DNA from: Emticicia aquatilis
GTDB taxonomy: Bacteria; Bacteroidota; Bacteroidia; Cytophagales; Spirosomataceae
Direction of reading: 5' to 3'
DNA: 64,000 bases
Assembly: GCF_014644295.1 (NCBI RefSeq)
Contig: NZ_BMKK01000015.1
Coordinates: 60,966-124,965 of the forward strand
A program made the translations under genes and the position numbers. The stretch's first letter is position 1, and each line of letters begins with the position of its first letter. Under the pieces are notes generated by a model. That model made no database searches. It was not told where the DNA came from and saw nothing but the letters and a program-made list of their open reading frames with translations. Positions 1 to 9,415 of the stretch are shown piece after piece.

Positions 1-1398
1 GGCGTTTGTAGTACGGTCATATACTTTATTTTGTGCGACTGGGTTTGAAATAGTAAGTGGGGCTGCGGTAATAGTAGCCGTTAAAGAGGGCTGAGACAGT
101 GTGTAATTGCTCGAAGGGGCAGTATAACCTGTAACGGTTACTGTTTTTGAATTTCCGACCGTAGTATTGCTAAAAGTGGCTATTGGAGAACCTGTTACGG
201 CAAAACTTTCACCATTTTCTAAGCCAACATACGTGGGTGTACCCGAAATAGTTGCAGAGTTATTTCCATCATACACTTTATTATTGGCCGTAATTCCTGT
301 TATGGTTAAATTTTTTGGACTAACAGAACTTGATACGGTGGCTACATTTACGCTGGTAGCATTTGTGCTTGATAATACAATATTTCCCGAATAAGGCGAA
401 CCCGAAACAGTTGCCGTAGCTTTTAGCCGAACATAGATAGTCGTACTATTTATTGTTCCACCCGATTGCGTCAGCGTTTGGGTATCTGCATAGCCACTAC
501 TGGCATTACTTTGTGACACCTCAAAGTTAGTAGATGGTGGAGTTATTAGAATATCATTCGTAAGATTTGAACCTGAAACAGTAAAACTTGTAGGGGTTGA
601 GGATGGGCTTCCGTAAGTTGTATTTACTGCTGAAAGAGTACCAGAAGTTGAAATTGTTGGAAGTGCTGTTGCACTAAAAACCACACCATCTATTGCTAAG
701 TTATCATCATTTCCAGTTTCATTAATATCTGTCCATCTAATATATAAGGTGGCACCTGCAGGCCAGCTTATTCCTGTTACCGTGTATGTGATATTTGATT
801 GATTGATTGCAAGATTTCCATCTAAAGTTATATCACTTGTTGTATTGTTAGTAAGAGCTGTAAAATCTAACTGACTTACATTATTGTAAGTACCGACAGT
901 AAGTGAGCTTGGTGATATTGCATACGCAAACGTTAATTTATTAATGACCGCCGAAGCACTGCCACCATCTTTCCATTGTTCACCTACATATGAGAGCGTA
1001 AACTGAGTAAGCGTACTACCTGTATTATTTGTAAAAAATGCTCCAAATTGTGAAGTCAAACTTCCTGAAGCATACGAGCCGAATGCTCGTTCGTTAGAAG
1101 TAGTTGCACCATCTAAGTATGTATCACCTGTTCCTGACGAGCCATTGTCATTTCTGAGTGTAGTGTTTGCATTTGTTCCAGCCTCTGTAAATATCCATCC
1201 ATTGGGTAAAACTGATGCTGCTTGGGTAGTATTATTGGCAGGAACTGTGGTATAGAGATTATCGAAGTTCTGTGTATAATTACTACCTCTTGTTGAATAG
1301 CTGATTTGACCAAAATTTTTAAAATTGACAAATAAAAACAAAAAAAAGAGAGACAATTTTAAGAATTTAGGATATACTAAATGTAGATTTCTTTTCAT
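1..1398 (-). CDS. Secreted YDG/MBG-repeat protein, partial (C-terminus beyond window)
   Basis: An uninterrupted minus-strand reading frame runs from an ATG at 1398 to the window edge, so the 3' end is missing. The N-terminus (MKRNLHLVYPKFLKLSLFF then a hydrophobic run ending near NFGQ) is a signal peptide. The middle is a Ser/Thr/Asn-rich beta-sandwich type sequence. The last part contains NKVYDGNNSATISGTPTYVG and, at the very edge, a second NKVYDRT, which is the repeat signature of YDG (MBG-like) domains found in secreted Bacteroidota adhesins. Such proteins usually end in a type IX secretion sorting domain, which would lie outside this window. It diverges from the nuclease gene at 1679, with 280 bp between them. 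Function is inferred only as a cell-surface or secreted adhesin-like protein. Confidence 0.8.
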   Translation of the reverse strand, partial: MKRNLHLVYPKFLKLSLFFLFLFVNFKNFGQISYSTRGSNYTQNFDNLYTTVPANNTTQAASVLPNGWIFTEAGTNANTTLRNDNGSSGTGDTYLDGATTSNERAFGSYASGSLTSQFGAFFTNNTGSTLTQFTLSYVGEQWKDGGSASAVINKLTFAYAISPSSLTVGTYNNVSQLDFTALTNNTTSDITLDGNLAINQSNITYTVTGISWPAGATLYIRWTDINETGNDDNLAIDGVVFSATALPTISTSGTLSAVNTTYGSPSSTPTSFTVSGSNLTNDILITPPSTNFEVSQSNASSGYADTQTLTQSGGTINSTTIYVRLKATATVSGSPYSGNIVLSSTNATSVNVATVSSSVSPKNLTITGITANNKVYDGNNSATISGTPTYVGLENGESFAVTGSPIATFSNTTVGNSKTVTVTGYTAPSSNYTLSQPSLTATITAAPLTISNPVAQNKVYDRTTNA

Positions 1399-1678
1399 AA
1401 AATAGCGGAGTGTTTGTCAATGTTTGTTTTTCAAAAGGTTACTTGATAACAAACTTAACCTCCAAATCAATGGTATTTAGTAGCTCCGCTTACATCTTAA
1501 TAAAATGATAATAATAGCTTGATAATAATATCGTTAGGTTAAATAATTGTTACCGAAAATTAGATTTGTCTTAATATTCGTCTCGCTTTTTATTATCATA
1601 ACAATCTTTTAAAATTAGCTTAATCAATGCAGGTTTTCTGTTAAATAGCTTTGGGGTCATTTTAAACGTGACCCTTTT

Positions 1679-4003
1679 ATGAAAACAAACTACTACGGTA
1701 TCCGACTGATTATAACTATTTTTATTTTAGTTTTTAATCTAAAAAACACCTTTGGACAAACCTATTTTGATATGTCCACAGGAAATTATTCCGAAACTTT
1801 TACTTCTTGGAGCAATCCTTCGACCAATTCTTGGTCAGCCGTTGCAATAAGCACAGGCACAATTCCATCGGCAGGCTCAACAACGGTTTCTTCTGCCAGC
1901 TTTTCATCAGGTACTTCTGGAGGTGTTCAAAATGGCAGCACTAATATTCAATTTTTATCTACTGGAACAACCGATAATTCGAGTGCTGTAGCATTAGATT
2001 TAAACCTAAATTTTGCGGGAAGAAATGCTGGAAATTTAAGCTTTGATGCTGCAACGGTTTTTAACTCAACGGGGAATCGAGCAGGAACTTTACGAGTCTA
2101 TTATTCGATAAATGAGTCGAACTGGAATGAACTTTTAGGTACAAATTTACCTTTTACTGCCAATAATAATGTTTCTAAAACTGGTTCTATCAATATTCCC
2201 TTGCCTTCTACACTCAACAATGAACCAACCGTAAAACTTCGTTTTTATTATCACAATGGAGGCACAGCACTTCCTTCGCCAACAGGCAGCCGTCCAAAAA
2301 TTTCGATTGATAATGTAAATGTTACTGCAGTTTCTGCTGGGCCAAACCTTAGTGTAAACCCAACTTCAATTATCAACCTAAACTATTTTGTGGAAAATGG
2401 CCCTTCGGGTGCGAGTAGCTACACACTCAAAGGTTCATCTCTCACTGGAGATATTACCCTTACTGCCTCTTCAAATTTTGAAATTTCAACTACTTCAAAC
2501 ACAACAGGCTTTAATAATTCTTTAATCATAAGTCCTGTTTCTGGCTCTATTGATATGCCAATTTATGTTCGTTTGGTTGCTGGTTTATCGGTCAATACTT
2601 ATACTGGTACAGTTTCACATTCGGGAGGCTCAGCTCCAACCAATCCAGTAATTAATCTTTCAGGAAATGTTTCTGAAATCATTTTACCAACTAAATTGGC
2701 AATTACAGCTGTAAACCCTGTTTCGCCACAATTAAATACCCCTTTTTCCGTCACAGTTGAAGCAAGAGATAACAATAATACCCCACAAAACGTCAGTAGC
2801 CCAACAACAATTAACCTCTCAATTAATACAGGAAACGGGGTCTTAGGTGGCACACTCTCTGGCATTATTCCAGCTGGTAATAACTCCGTAACAATTACTG
2901 GGATTCTTTATAATGTTGAAGAAAATGGTGTAAGCTTAGCCGCATCAAGCACCGCTGGTGATATGCTATTGGCTGGAATAAGTGCTAACTTTAATATAAC
3001 CTACAATGTATTTCCAAATGAAATAAAATCTATTGTATCAGGTAATTGGAATAGTACTTCAACTTGGGACTGTAATTGTATTCCAACCATGAACGATAAT
3101 GTTCGTGTACGCAGTCCACATAAAATTACTGTTTTGCCTCTACCAACCGAGCAAGGTTGTGCTAAAATCTTAATAGAGAGTGGTGCTGTTTTCGACCTCC
3201 AAACGGGTGTCTTTAAGATGAATATCGTCGCACCTACTCCACCTTCGACGAATATAAATTTAGCAATGGGAAACCCGTCGGGAGCAACAACCAATATTAC
3301 CTCACCTGACAATTATCTATTAGACAAACCCCAGTATGTGATGAGTTATAACCGTTCGAGAGCAACCTCAAACTGGGTGAGTTGGTACCTAAATAGTTCA
3401 TCAATCGGCTCAACCCCTCGACAAAACGATTTTCGAGCTGATACCTCATTACCAAGTGGGTGGTATCAAGTGGGCGATACCGATTATTCGGGGAGTGGCT
3501 TTGACCGTGGACACATGACTCCTTCAGGCGATAGAACAAGTTCGGTAGCCAATAACTCTGCTACATTTTTGATGACAAATATGATTCCTCAGGCACCCGA
3601 TAATAATCAAGGGCCGTGGGAGGGTCTTGAAAGTTACCTGCGAGGACAGCTAAACAACAATCAGGAGATTTATATAATTTCTGGTTCTTATGGAGTCGGT
3701 GGAACAGGCTCAAATGGAACGACAAACACGATTGCTAATGGTAAAATAACCGTGCCTTCGCACACCTACAAAATTGCAGTTTTATTGACAAATGGCACTG
3801 ATGATGTAAATAGAGTTACGACTTCAACAAGAGTTATTGCCGTTATTATGCCAAATATTCAAGGAATTAGAACCAATTCTTGGCAACAATACCGCACAAC
3901 CGTTGATGAAATAGAAACAATAACTGGTTATGATTTTCTTTCAAATGTTCCTGTAAATATCCAAAGTGTCATTGAAGCAACCGTTGATACTGTTACAAAT
4001 TAA
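1679..4003 (+). CDS. Secreted DNA/RNA non-specific endonuclease (NUC family) with long N-terminal extension
   Basis: The product has 774 residues. Residues 1-27 form a signal peptide ending FGQ. Roughly residues 30-560 are Ser/Thr/Asn-rich, beta-sandwich-like segments typical of secreted Bacteroidota proteins. The C-terminal part is a NUC-type endonuclease. It carries the DRGHM active-site motif with Asp at about residue 609 and the catalytic His at about 612, followed by TNMIPQAPDNNQGPWEGLE with the metal-binding Asn and the conserved Trp/Glu, and later IYIISGSYG. The family (Serratia nuclease-like) cleaves DNA and RNA without sequence preference using Mg2+. A role in extracellular nucleic-acid use or defence is inferred. 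The phosphatase gene follows on the same strand after about 125 bp, so the two could jointly release nucleotide phosphate. Confidence 0.87.
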   Translation: MKTNYYGIRLIITIFILVFNLKNTFGQTYFDMSTGNYSETFTSWSNPSTNSWSAVAISTGTIPSAGSTTVSSASFSSGTSGGVQNGSTNIQFLSTGTTDNSSAVALDLNLNFAGRNAGNLSFDAATVFNSTGNRAGTLRVYYSINESNWNELLGTNLPFTANNNVSKTGSINIPLPSTLNNEPTVKLRFYYHNGGTALPSPTGSRPKISIDNVNVTAVSAGPNLSVNPTSIINLNYFVENGPSGASSYTLKGSSLTGDITLTASSNFEISTTSNTTGFNNSLIISPVSGSIDMPIYVRLVAGLSVNTYTGTVSHSGGSAPTNPVINLSGNVSEIILPTKLAITAVNPVSPQLNTPFSVTVEARDNNNTPQNVSSPTTINLSINTGNGVLGGTLSGIIPAGNNSVTITGILYNVEENGVSLAASSTAGDMLLAGISANFNITYNVFPNEIKSIVSGNWNSTSTWDCNCIPTMNDNVRVRSPHKITVLPLPTEQGCAKILIESGAVFDLQTGVFKMNIVAPTPPSTNINLAMGNPSGATTNITSPDNYLLDKPQYVMSYNRSRATSNWVSWYLNSSSIGSTPRQNDFRADTSLPSGWYQVGDTDYSGSGFDRGHMTPSGDRTSSVANNSATFLMTNMIPQAPDNNQGPWEGLESYLRGQLNNNQEIYIISGSYGVGGTGSNGTTNTIANGKITVPSHTYKIAVLLTNGTDDVNRVTTSTRVIAVIMPNIQGIRTNSWQQYRTTVDEIETITGYDFLSNVPVNIQSVIEATVDTVTN

Positions 4004-4129
4004 CATTGATTCCATATTTATTCGGCTATTGAAATGGATTCTATAATTGATTTTGTTTAATATAACTTAATCCTCTTTTTTTGCGATACTAAGTCTAAAG
4101 GCCGATATTTGAAAAAAACATTCATTTTT

Positions 4130-5524
4130 ATGCGTTTTCTATATTCAATCCTATTTTTCTCCATAAGTCTAAACACTTTTTGTCAGTTTAAGACATTGCC
4201 CTATATCCAAATTGGAGAGAGTGAACACTTAGACAAGATGTCGGTGATGTGGCATACCGATGAGGATATTAAAGATTTTACAGTCAAATACAAAATATCT
4301 CTAAATACAGAAAAACCAATTGAAAAAACTGTTAGTAGCAAGGCTCTTGTTATAAGTGGCAAAGTTGAGAGATATATTTATGAATGCTCCTTGGAAACGA
4401 ATATATCTGGAAAAACCATTTCTTATGAGATTTGGAAAGGTAAATCAAAAGTATTTGGGTCTGAATTTAAAACCAAGCCATTCAAAAATGAAGAAGTAAA
4501 AATGGTGGTATTTGGAGATGTGGGTACAGGAAATGAGATACAAAGAAAGATTGGAGATTTGGTGATTAAAGAAAAACCTCAAATGGTGGCCATCAGTGGT
4601 GATATTGTCTATAACCGAGGTTTGGTACATGAATATGACCATAACTTCTATCCCTATTATAATACCGTTGAAAGACCATTTATGAGTACCGTTCCTTTCT
4701 TTGTAGCTCCCGGCAACCACGATTTAGAAACCCGTGACCTGAACAAATATAAAGATGCTCTGGCCTATTACTTCTTTTGGAATCAACCATTAAATGGCCC
4801 AGTAATGAAAGAGAATTCTGCATTACATCCAGAATTAATTGGTACAGACAGCCTCAAAAAAGAATTCTATAAAAATGCAGGAAATAAATATCCTGTAATG
4901 AGCAATTATTCCTTTAACTATGGCGACTCGTTTTGGTTAGTACTTGACTCTAATCCTTATGTTGATTGGACTGATTCTACACTGAAAAAATGGGTGAGCA
5001 ACGAATTGTTAAAGGCAAAAGATTTTTCATGGAAATTCGTAATGTTTCACCATCCTGGTTTCAATTCGTCAAGGGCTCACTATGAACAGCAACAAATGAG
5101 GATTCTTTCTCCACTCTTTGAAACTGGAAAGGTTGACGTAGTATTTAATGGTCATGTGCATAATTATCAAAGAACTTTCCCGATGCAATTTAGTCCGAGT
5201 GGAACAGGTTCAAGAATTGCAACGGCTTCCAACCAAACCAGAGGCAGAGTGATTTCAGGAAAATGGACTTTAGATAAAAAATACGACGGAAAAACCAATT
5301 TGAAACCCAATGGACCAATATATATTGTAACTGGTGCGGGCGGAAGAGAATTGTATGATGTGGACCAAACGCATGACAAAGATAGTTGGCAGCCCTTCAC
5401 TACTCAGTTTTATGCCGTAAAACACTCATTTACAAGCATTGCATTTAACACTCGTCGATTAACTATTAAACAAATCAATATTGAAGGAGAGACTGTTGAA
5501 GACCTCATGATAGAAAAACCATAG
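4130..5524 (+). CDS. Secreted metallophosphoesterase (purple acid phosphatase-like)
   Basis: The product contains the full set of calcineurin-like phosphoesterase motifs in order: GDVGTGNE, ISGDIVYNRG, PGNHDLE, MFHHPGFNSS and FNGHVHNYQR. These supply the Asp, Asn and His ligands of the dinuclear metal centre. A fibronectin-like N-terminal region precedes the catalytic domain, as in purple acid phosphatases. I chose the ATG at 4130 (464 residues) because it gives a clean signal peptide ending NTFCQ. An in-frame TTG at 4109 would add seven residues. The protein is expected in the periplasm or outside the cell, hydrolysing phosphomonoesters. It lies downstream of the secreted nuclease on the same strand. 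Confidence 0.87.
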   Translation: MRFLYSILFFSISLNTFCQFKTLPYIQIGESEHLDKMSVMWHTDEDIKDFTVKYKISLNTEKPIEKTVSSKALVISGKVERYIYECSLETNISGKTISYEIWKGKSKVFGSEFKTKPFKNEEVKMVVFGDVGTGNEIQRKIGDLVIKEKPQMVAISGDIVYNRGLVHEYDHNFYPYYNTVERPFMSTVPFFVAPGNHDLETRDLNKYKDALAYYFFWNQPLNGPVMKENSALHPELIGTDSLKKEFYKNAGNKYPVMSNYSFNYGDSFWLVLDSNPYVDWTDSTLKKWVSNELLKAKDFSWKFVMFHHPGFNSSRAHYEQQQMRILSPLFETGKVDVVFNGHVHNYQRTFPMQFSPSGTGSRIATASNQTRGRVISGKWTLDKKYDGKTNLKPNGPIYIVTGAGGRELYDVDQTHDKDSWQPFTTQFYAVKHSFTSIAFNTRRLTIKQINIEGETVEDLMIEKP

Positions 5525-6051
5525 TTTTAAAATTCATTGAGTGATTTCATTCAAAAATCCTTTAAATTTAGGTATTCCCGTTATTTTGAATAGTTCCAAA
5601 GAGACTATTTCCTGCATATAGAAATAAAAAACAGCGAGTACAGGTAGTAATGATTTTCCGCATTATTATGTCATTGTTATTTCAACAAATCAAATATATC
5701 GGTTCAAGCGTTTCTTCTAAAATCAATTTCTTCACAAAAACATAATATTGCATTGGCTGTTGCGATGGGGAAAATTTAGGGTGTAATTTTGTAGATTATT
5801 TTCACCTTAATCATTTGTAATGGATTTTGGCAAAATAAAAGCTAACATTTTCCGAAAAAATTCATCTGGGGAGTTGCAACTTCTGCCTACCAAACAGTAG
5901 GAAGTAAATAAAATTTTACTTTTTTGTGATGGTATAATAAATCAGAAAATGACGATAAAATTTGGGTAATGCCTAAGCCCAAAATGATAGAAATAAGTAT
6001 CGAAACATATTCAAAAGGGTTTATTTGGTTTGGGTTCATTACAAGTTAAGT
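5525..6051. other. Intergenic region, no gene recognised
   Basis: About 525 bp between convergent genes. It is AT-rich, with no open frame of useful length and no strong hairpin noticed. I see nothing that can be supported here. Confidence 0.5.
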
Positions 6052-6516
6052 TCAAAGTTTTTTCCAAAAGACTATTTTGTCTTCTCCGTCATTCCAAAAA
6101 TCTCTAATTATGGCTTCTTGTGTATAACCAATTTGCTTGTAGAATTTTCTTGCACCAATTTGGGCATCATCAGTTGATGTTTCTACAATTAGAATTCTCG
6201 CTTCCTTATTTTTAAGTAGTTGTTCAATATATTCCATCATTTTACTTGCAATTCCTTTCCTTTGAGAGGCTTCGGCAACACCAATTGCTAATAAATTATA
6301 TGTTCCGTTCGTAAATTTTTCTGGCACACAATATCCAAGTGCAACAATTTTATTGTCGTCAACACAAGTAAACCAAATATCCTCTGTGTTTGAATTGTTG
6401 AAGTAGTCGAATATCATTTTATCTAAATATTCAGATGGAAAAAGGCCGCTTGAATCAGCTACTTTTTTTAATCCATCAATGTCTGCCGATGTTGCGGCTC
6501 GTATTCTTTGGTTCAT
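6052..6516 (-). CDS. GNAT family N-acetyltransferase
   Basis: The 154-residue product is the usual size for a single GNAT domain. The segment LAIGVAEASQRKGIASKMMEYIEQ (about residues 75-98) is motif A, with the R/Q-x-x-G-x-G/A acetyl-CoA pyrophosphate loop. ARKFYKQIGYTQE near residue 125 is the characteristic C-terminal motif. The substrate cannot be inferred. The gene stands alone, convergent with the phosphoesterase gene and 96 bp from the start-side neighbour NRDE gene. Confidence 0.88.
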   Translation of the reverse strand: MNQRIRAATSADIDGLKKVADSSGLFPSEYLDKMIFDYFNNSNTEDIWFTCVDDNKIVALGYCVPEKFTNGTYNLLAIGVAEASQRKGIASKMMEYIEQLLKNKEARILIVETSTDDAQIGARKFYKQIGYTQEAIIRDFWNDGEDKIVFWKKL

Positions 6517-6612
6517 TTTTTTATTTTAATTCTTAAAATTTTCTTGTTCAATTTTTAGGTATAAGTTTCTGTTTGCAGTGTCATAGGGTTGAACATTACA
6601 AGTTGAAGTTGA

Positions 6613-7338
6613 TTAATTTAAAGTTTCTATCTTTGTTAGTTGTGGTAAGATTTCTGTGCAATATATATAACGTTCTAAATCGTAATAACTCATCATTAAT
6701 TCATTTTCATTGAGTTCGATAAAACTATAACTTAGCGTTTTCATATCGTCATTTCGATTAATAATAAAGCCGTTTTGTTTATCATCGAATGATTGAAAAA
6801 AATGTAAAAGGGATAACTTCGTAATGGGTGGCTTCATCGCCAACCAATTAGTAAATAAATCTTCTCGCTTGGCTTTTGATTCATTATTATATAAGGTGGC
6901 CGACGAAAATAAGTGGGCAAGACTGGTATCTAATCGAATACGATGCTTGGTTTTTCCATCCCAAACTAATTGAAAAAGCAGATTCTCTGACCACAAAATT
7001 AAAGTAAATGGCTCAATATGAGCTAAATCCATCAATTGCCAATCAATTACGGGCATTTCTGAACTTAATAATTCTGATACGATTAATCCTCGACTCTTTA
7101 GATAGTGATTTTCTTTTGTATGAGTCTCGAAACCACCATTCAATAGTATAATCACGTTGCCTAATTCACTCAAGCCAATCCAAGTACCACCCGCCAACGA
7201 ATCAATTGGGGCTAAATATTTTACGCCATTTTTCTTAGTAATTGTTGGTGCAAAAGCAGCAGCTCTCTTAGGAGATTCATCTCTCAGAGAGGCAAAATAA
7301 CCTCCTTTTTTGTTGGGAATAAATACGACTGTACACAT
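6613..7338 (-). CDS. NRDE family protein (TANGO2-like)
   Basis: The product has 241 residues. It starts MCTVVFIPNKKGGYFASLRDES and continues with LAGGTWIGLSELGNVIILLNGG. This is the N-terminal Cys-led pattern of the NRDE/TANGO2 family, in which the second-residue Cys resembles an N-terminal nucleophile hydrolase and the Asn-Arg-Asp-Glu-type motif appears here as SLRDES. The length matches bacterial family members. The biochemical function is not settled. It is read in the same direction as the barrel-protein and DinB genes just upstream (7356-8475), with only 17 bp separating it from the former, so co-transcription is likely. Confidence 0.82.
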   Translation of the reverse strand: MCTVVFIPNKKGGYFASLRDESPKRAAAFAPTITKKNGVKYLAPIDSLAGGTWIGLSELGNVIILLNGGFETHTKENHYLKSRGLIVSELLSSEMPVIDWQLMDLAHIEPFTLILWSENLLFQLVWDGKTKHRIRLDTSLAHLFSSATLYNNESKAKREDLFTNWLAMKPPITKLSLLHFFQSFDDKQNGFIINRNDDMKTLSYSFIELNENELMMSYYDLERYIYCTEILPQLTKIETLN

Positions 7339-7355
7339 CAGAGTTTATGATTTAA

Positions 7356-7985
7356 TTAAAATCCAATTCGAGTTCCAATAAGAAAAGACCATGCCTGGGC
7401 AGTACTTTCTTGCACCCTTACGTTTGATAACCAATAAGAAGAATCTAAATAGAGTGTTTGTAAGAGTTTAGAATTAGTGTTATAAAGTATTCGTGTACCA
7501 GCTTTTGAATAAATTCCTTGCATTCTTGTTACGGTTTGCGAGATTATCCCCTTAGTAACATCAACCGTAAGTCTTGGCTCTCCGATGTTGGCATAGCCAA
7601 TTCCTAAATAAGGCGAAAAAGAACATTTTTTTGAGGAGACGATTGCAATGTTTTTTCCAAAATTAAAACCCGCCAACAAGACCGAACTATTGGTATTCTG
7701 AAATAAATAATTTGAATTTTTATCTTTTATTTGTTGGCTATACTTCACTGCGTTGAAATCAAGAACAAATTGTAAGAAAAAATTCCGTTTCAGGCCATAC
7801 TCAATACCCGAATTGAGTGCCAATGATTGTTGATAGGATTTGGCAAAAGCAGATGCTGGCACTAATAATCCTACTGAACTTGTGAAAAATATTTTAGTCG
7901 AATCTTGTTGGGCAAGTGAGCAATTACCGATAAAAAGTATGAGAATAACAATAATTGTTTGACACTTATTTCTTGCTCTATTCAT
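7356..7985 (-). CDS. Outer-membrane beta-barrel-like protein, uncharacterised
   Basis: I chose the ATG at 7985 (209 residues), which yields MNRARNKCQTIIVILILFIGNCSLAQ, a clear signal peptide. A longer frame to 8039 would place the signal inside the protein. The mature part has alternating hydrophobic strands (FTSSVGLLVPASAF, YGLKRNFFLQFVLDFN, SPYLGIGYANIGEP) and ends in an aromatic residue (IGTRIGF), as expected of a small outer-membrane barrel. No specific family is recognised. Its start overlaps the end of the DinB gene by 8 bp, which indicates translational coupling. Confidence 0.65.
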   Translation of the reverse strand: MNRARNKCQTIIVILILFIGNCSLAQQDSTKIFFTSSVGLLVPASAFAKSYQQSLALNSGIEYGLKRNFFLQFVLDFNAVKYSQQIKDKNSNYLFQNTNSSVLLAGFNFGKNIAIVSSKKCSFSPYLGIGYANIGEPRLTVDVTKGIISQTVTRMQGIYSKAGTRILYNTNSKLLQTLYLDSSYWLSNVRVQESTAQAWSFLIGTRIGF

Positions 7986-8475
7986 TTTGGATTCCTTGTT
8001 TATACTTAATGGTTGAATTAGCAATGCCAAAATTAGCATCTACCAAATCTAATTTCATTTCAATCAAGGCCACACGAATCAACGCTAAATGGTGAATGGT
8101 GTGTTCGGTGTTATAAATTATTTCTCTATAAAACGTAGTAAAAACTTCCTGTTTTTCGTTTCCTACCGATTCTTCAACAATCACTCTTAGTTGTTTATCC
8201 GCCAGTCTAATAGAAGAATCCAGTTGCATTAACGCATTTTGAGCCTGTATTTTATCAGTTTCTAAACTCAGGTTTCGACTACGGTTAATATAATCTATTT
8301 CGTTCTTTTGATAACCATCAACTAAACACTTGACCAACTCAACGATGTGTCTGGTATGACTACCGATGCTCGAATTGGCTAAATGCTCTATTTTATTAGA
8401 GTATTGTTCGTTGGTTAATTTTGATAATAATTGACTCAGAGAATTTAATTGTGCTGATAATTGCAGGAAAATCAT
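7978..8475 (-). CDS. DinB family protein
   Basis: The 165-residue all-helical product has the spaced histidines of the DinB/YfiT metal-binding four-helix bundle: SSIGSHTRHIVEL near residues 36-48 and YNTEHTIHHLALIRV near residues 120-134. Members bind a divalent metal, and some are thiol-dependent transferases. The substrate here is unknown. It is the first gene of a unit with the barrel-like protein (8-bp overlap) and probably the NRDE protein. Confidence 0.8.
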   Translation of the reverse strand: MIFLQLSAQLNSLSQLLSKLTNEQYSNKIEHLANSSIGSHTRHIVELVKCLVDGYQKNEIDYINRSRNLSLETDKIQAQNALMQLDSSIRLADKQLRVIVEESVGNEKQEVFTTFYREIIYNTEHTIHHLALIRVALIEMKLDLVDANFGIANSTIKYKQGIQNE

Positions 8476-8517
8476 AGTAACGCAAAGTTTTTATTGACAA
8501 GATTAGCTTAGAGTTTA

Positions 8518-8913
8518 TTAGTTGAAAAATCTTTTAAAGAGAGTTATTCCTTGTTCTTTATGCAAAAATTGAATCAATAATGAAAGTACCAACACAATGA
8601 TTGCCAATGTGAATAATTGCCCGCCATCGCCTTTTGATTCGATGCCGATGACTGTTAAATGTGATAAAATTGCACCAGCCATCAAGCCCATTCCTAAAAA
8701 ACCACCAACAAATGCCGTAGCTGGAATAAGTAATAAAACTCCTGTAATCAATTCAATAATGCCAGTTCCGACTCTACCCCATGGCTCAACGCCGAGTTTC
8801 GTAAATAGCTCAACTGACTCAGGATGTGCAGTAAATTTGAAATACAAGGTTTGTAAAAGAATAATGGCTGCTGCTACTCTAAATAGCCACGAAAGAATGC
8901 TTTTTAAGTTCAT
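8518..8913 (-). CDS. DoxX family membrane protein
   Basis: The 131-residue product has four predicted membrane segments: LFRVAAAIILLQTLYFKF, ELITGVLLLIPATAFVGGFLGMGLMAGAIL, an intervening turn, and LFTLAIIVLVLSLLIQFL. The HPESVELFTKLGVEPWGRVGTGIIEL stretch between segments 1 and 2 is typical of the DoxX/SURF4-like family. It acts in the inner membrane, and the precise role is unknown. It lies 27 bp downstream of the YHS-protein genes on the same strand, so it is probably part of their operon under the nearby AraC regulator. Confidence 0.85.
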   Translation of the reverse strand: MNLKSILSWLFRVAAAIILLQTLYFKFTAHPESVELFTKLGVEPWGRVGTGIIELITGVLLLIPATAFVGGFLGMGLMAGAILSHLTVIGIESKGDGGQLFTLAIIVLVLSLLIQFLHKEQGITLFKRFFN

Positions 8914-8940
8914 AAGAGGTAAGTGTTTAAATAAAGTTTA

Positions 8941-9402
8941 TTAATGATAAATGGCTTGCCAATTTTTATCGGCTTTTGTTTTCAAGTTGGTTTCGTCTTT
9001 GTTCCATTTCAAAAGTGTATTGTTTGTCCATGAATGATAAAAAAGATACAGCTTCCCATTCAAAATTTTGAATGTTTCGGGGTCAATTTCTACTTTCTCA
9101 TTGGTCGCCCCCATTGCATAAGCACACCAACCACCGTATTGAGGTTCGTATTTTTTGGGGTCTTTCACAAATAAATCTTTATTGGTGGCAGTCGCAAAAT
9201 AGTAAACTACTCCTTCGTATTTGGCGGCAAATTGTTTATTCCCTTTGATGGCTTTGTTTTGAGTAAAATAGGTCACAGGGTCGAAACCTTGAATAGCTAC
9301 GCCGTCTTCAAGATTAAATTGTTTGGTACGTAAAGCACTTTGGGCGTGAATTTCGCCAACGCTGATATAAGCGATAAATAGTAAGATGCTGAAAAGTTTC
9401 AT
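8941..9402 (-). CDS. YHS domain protein, exported (paralogue 1)
   Basis: I chose the ATG at 9402 because it opens a signal peptide (MKLFSILLFIAYISVGEIHAQ). The frame extends upstream to 9456 but would overlap the previous gene. The mature part has a YHS-like domain: GVAIQGFDPVTYFTQNKAIKGNKQFAAKYEGVVYYFATATNKDLFVKDPKKYEPQYGGWCAYAMG, with a conserved single Cys. YHS domains are found next to copper and metal handling functions. It is a tandem paralogue of the gene at 9416-9862, with near-identical architecture and a 13-bp gap. Confidence 0.85.
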   Translation of the reverse strand: MKLFSILLFIAYISVGEIHAQSALRTKQFNLEDGVAIQGFDPVTYFTQNKAIKGNKQFAAKYEGVVYYFATATNKDLFVKDPKKYEPQYGGWCAYAMGATNEKVEIDPETFKILNGKLYLFYHSWTNNTLLKWNKDETNLKTKADKNWQAIYH

Positions 9403-9415
9403 TGTTGTATCTGAA

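Noticed and set aside
2599..3539. Minus-strand frames antisense to the NUC nuclease gene
   Set aside because: They are shadows of a clear signal-peptide and catalytic-motif gene on the plus strand.
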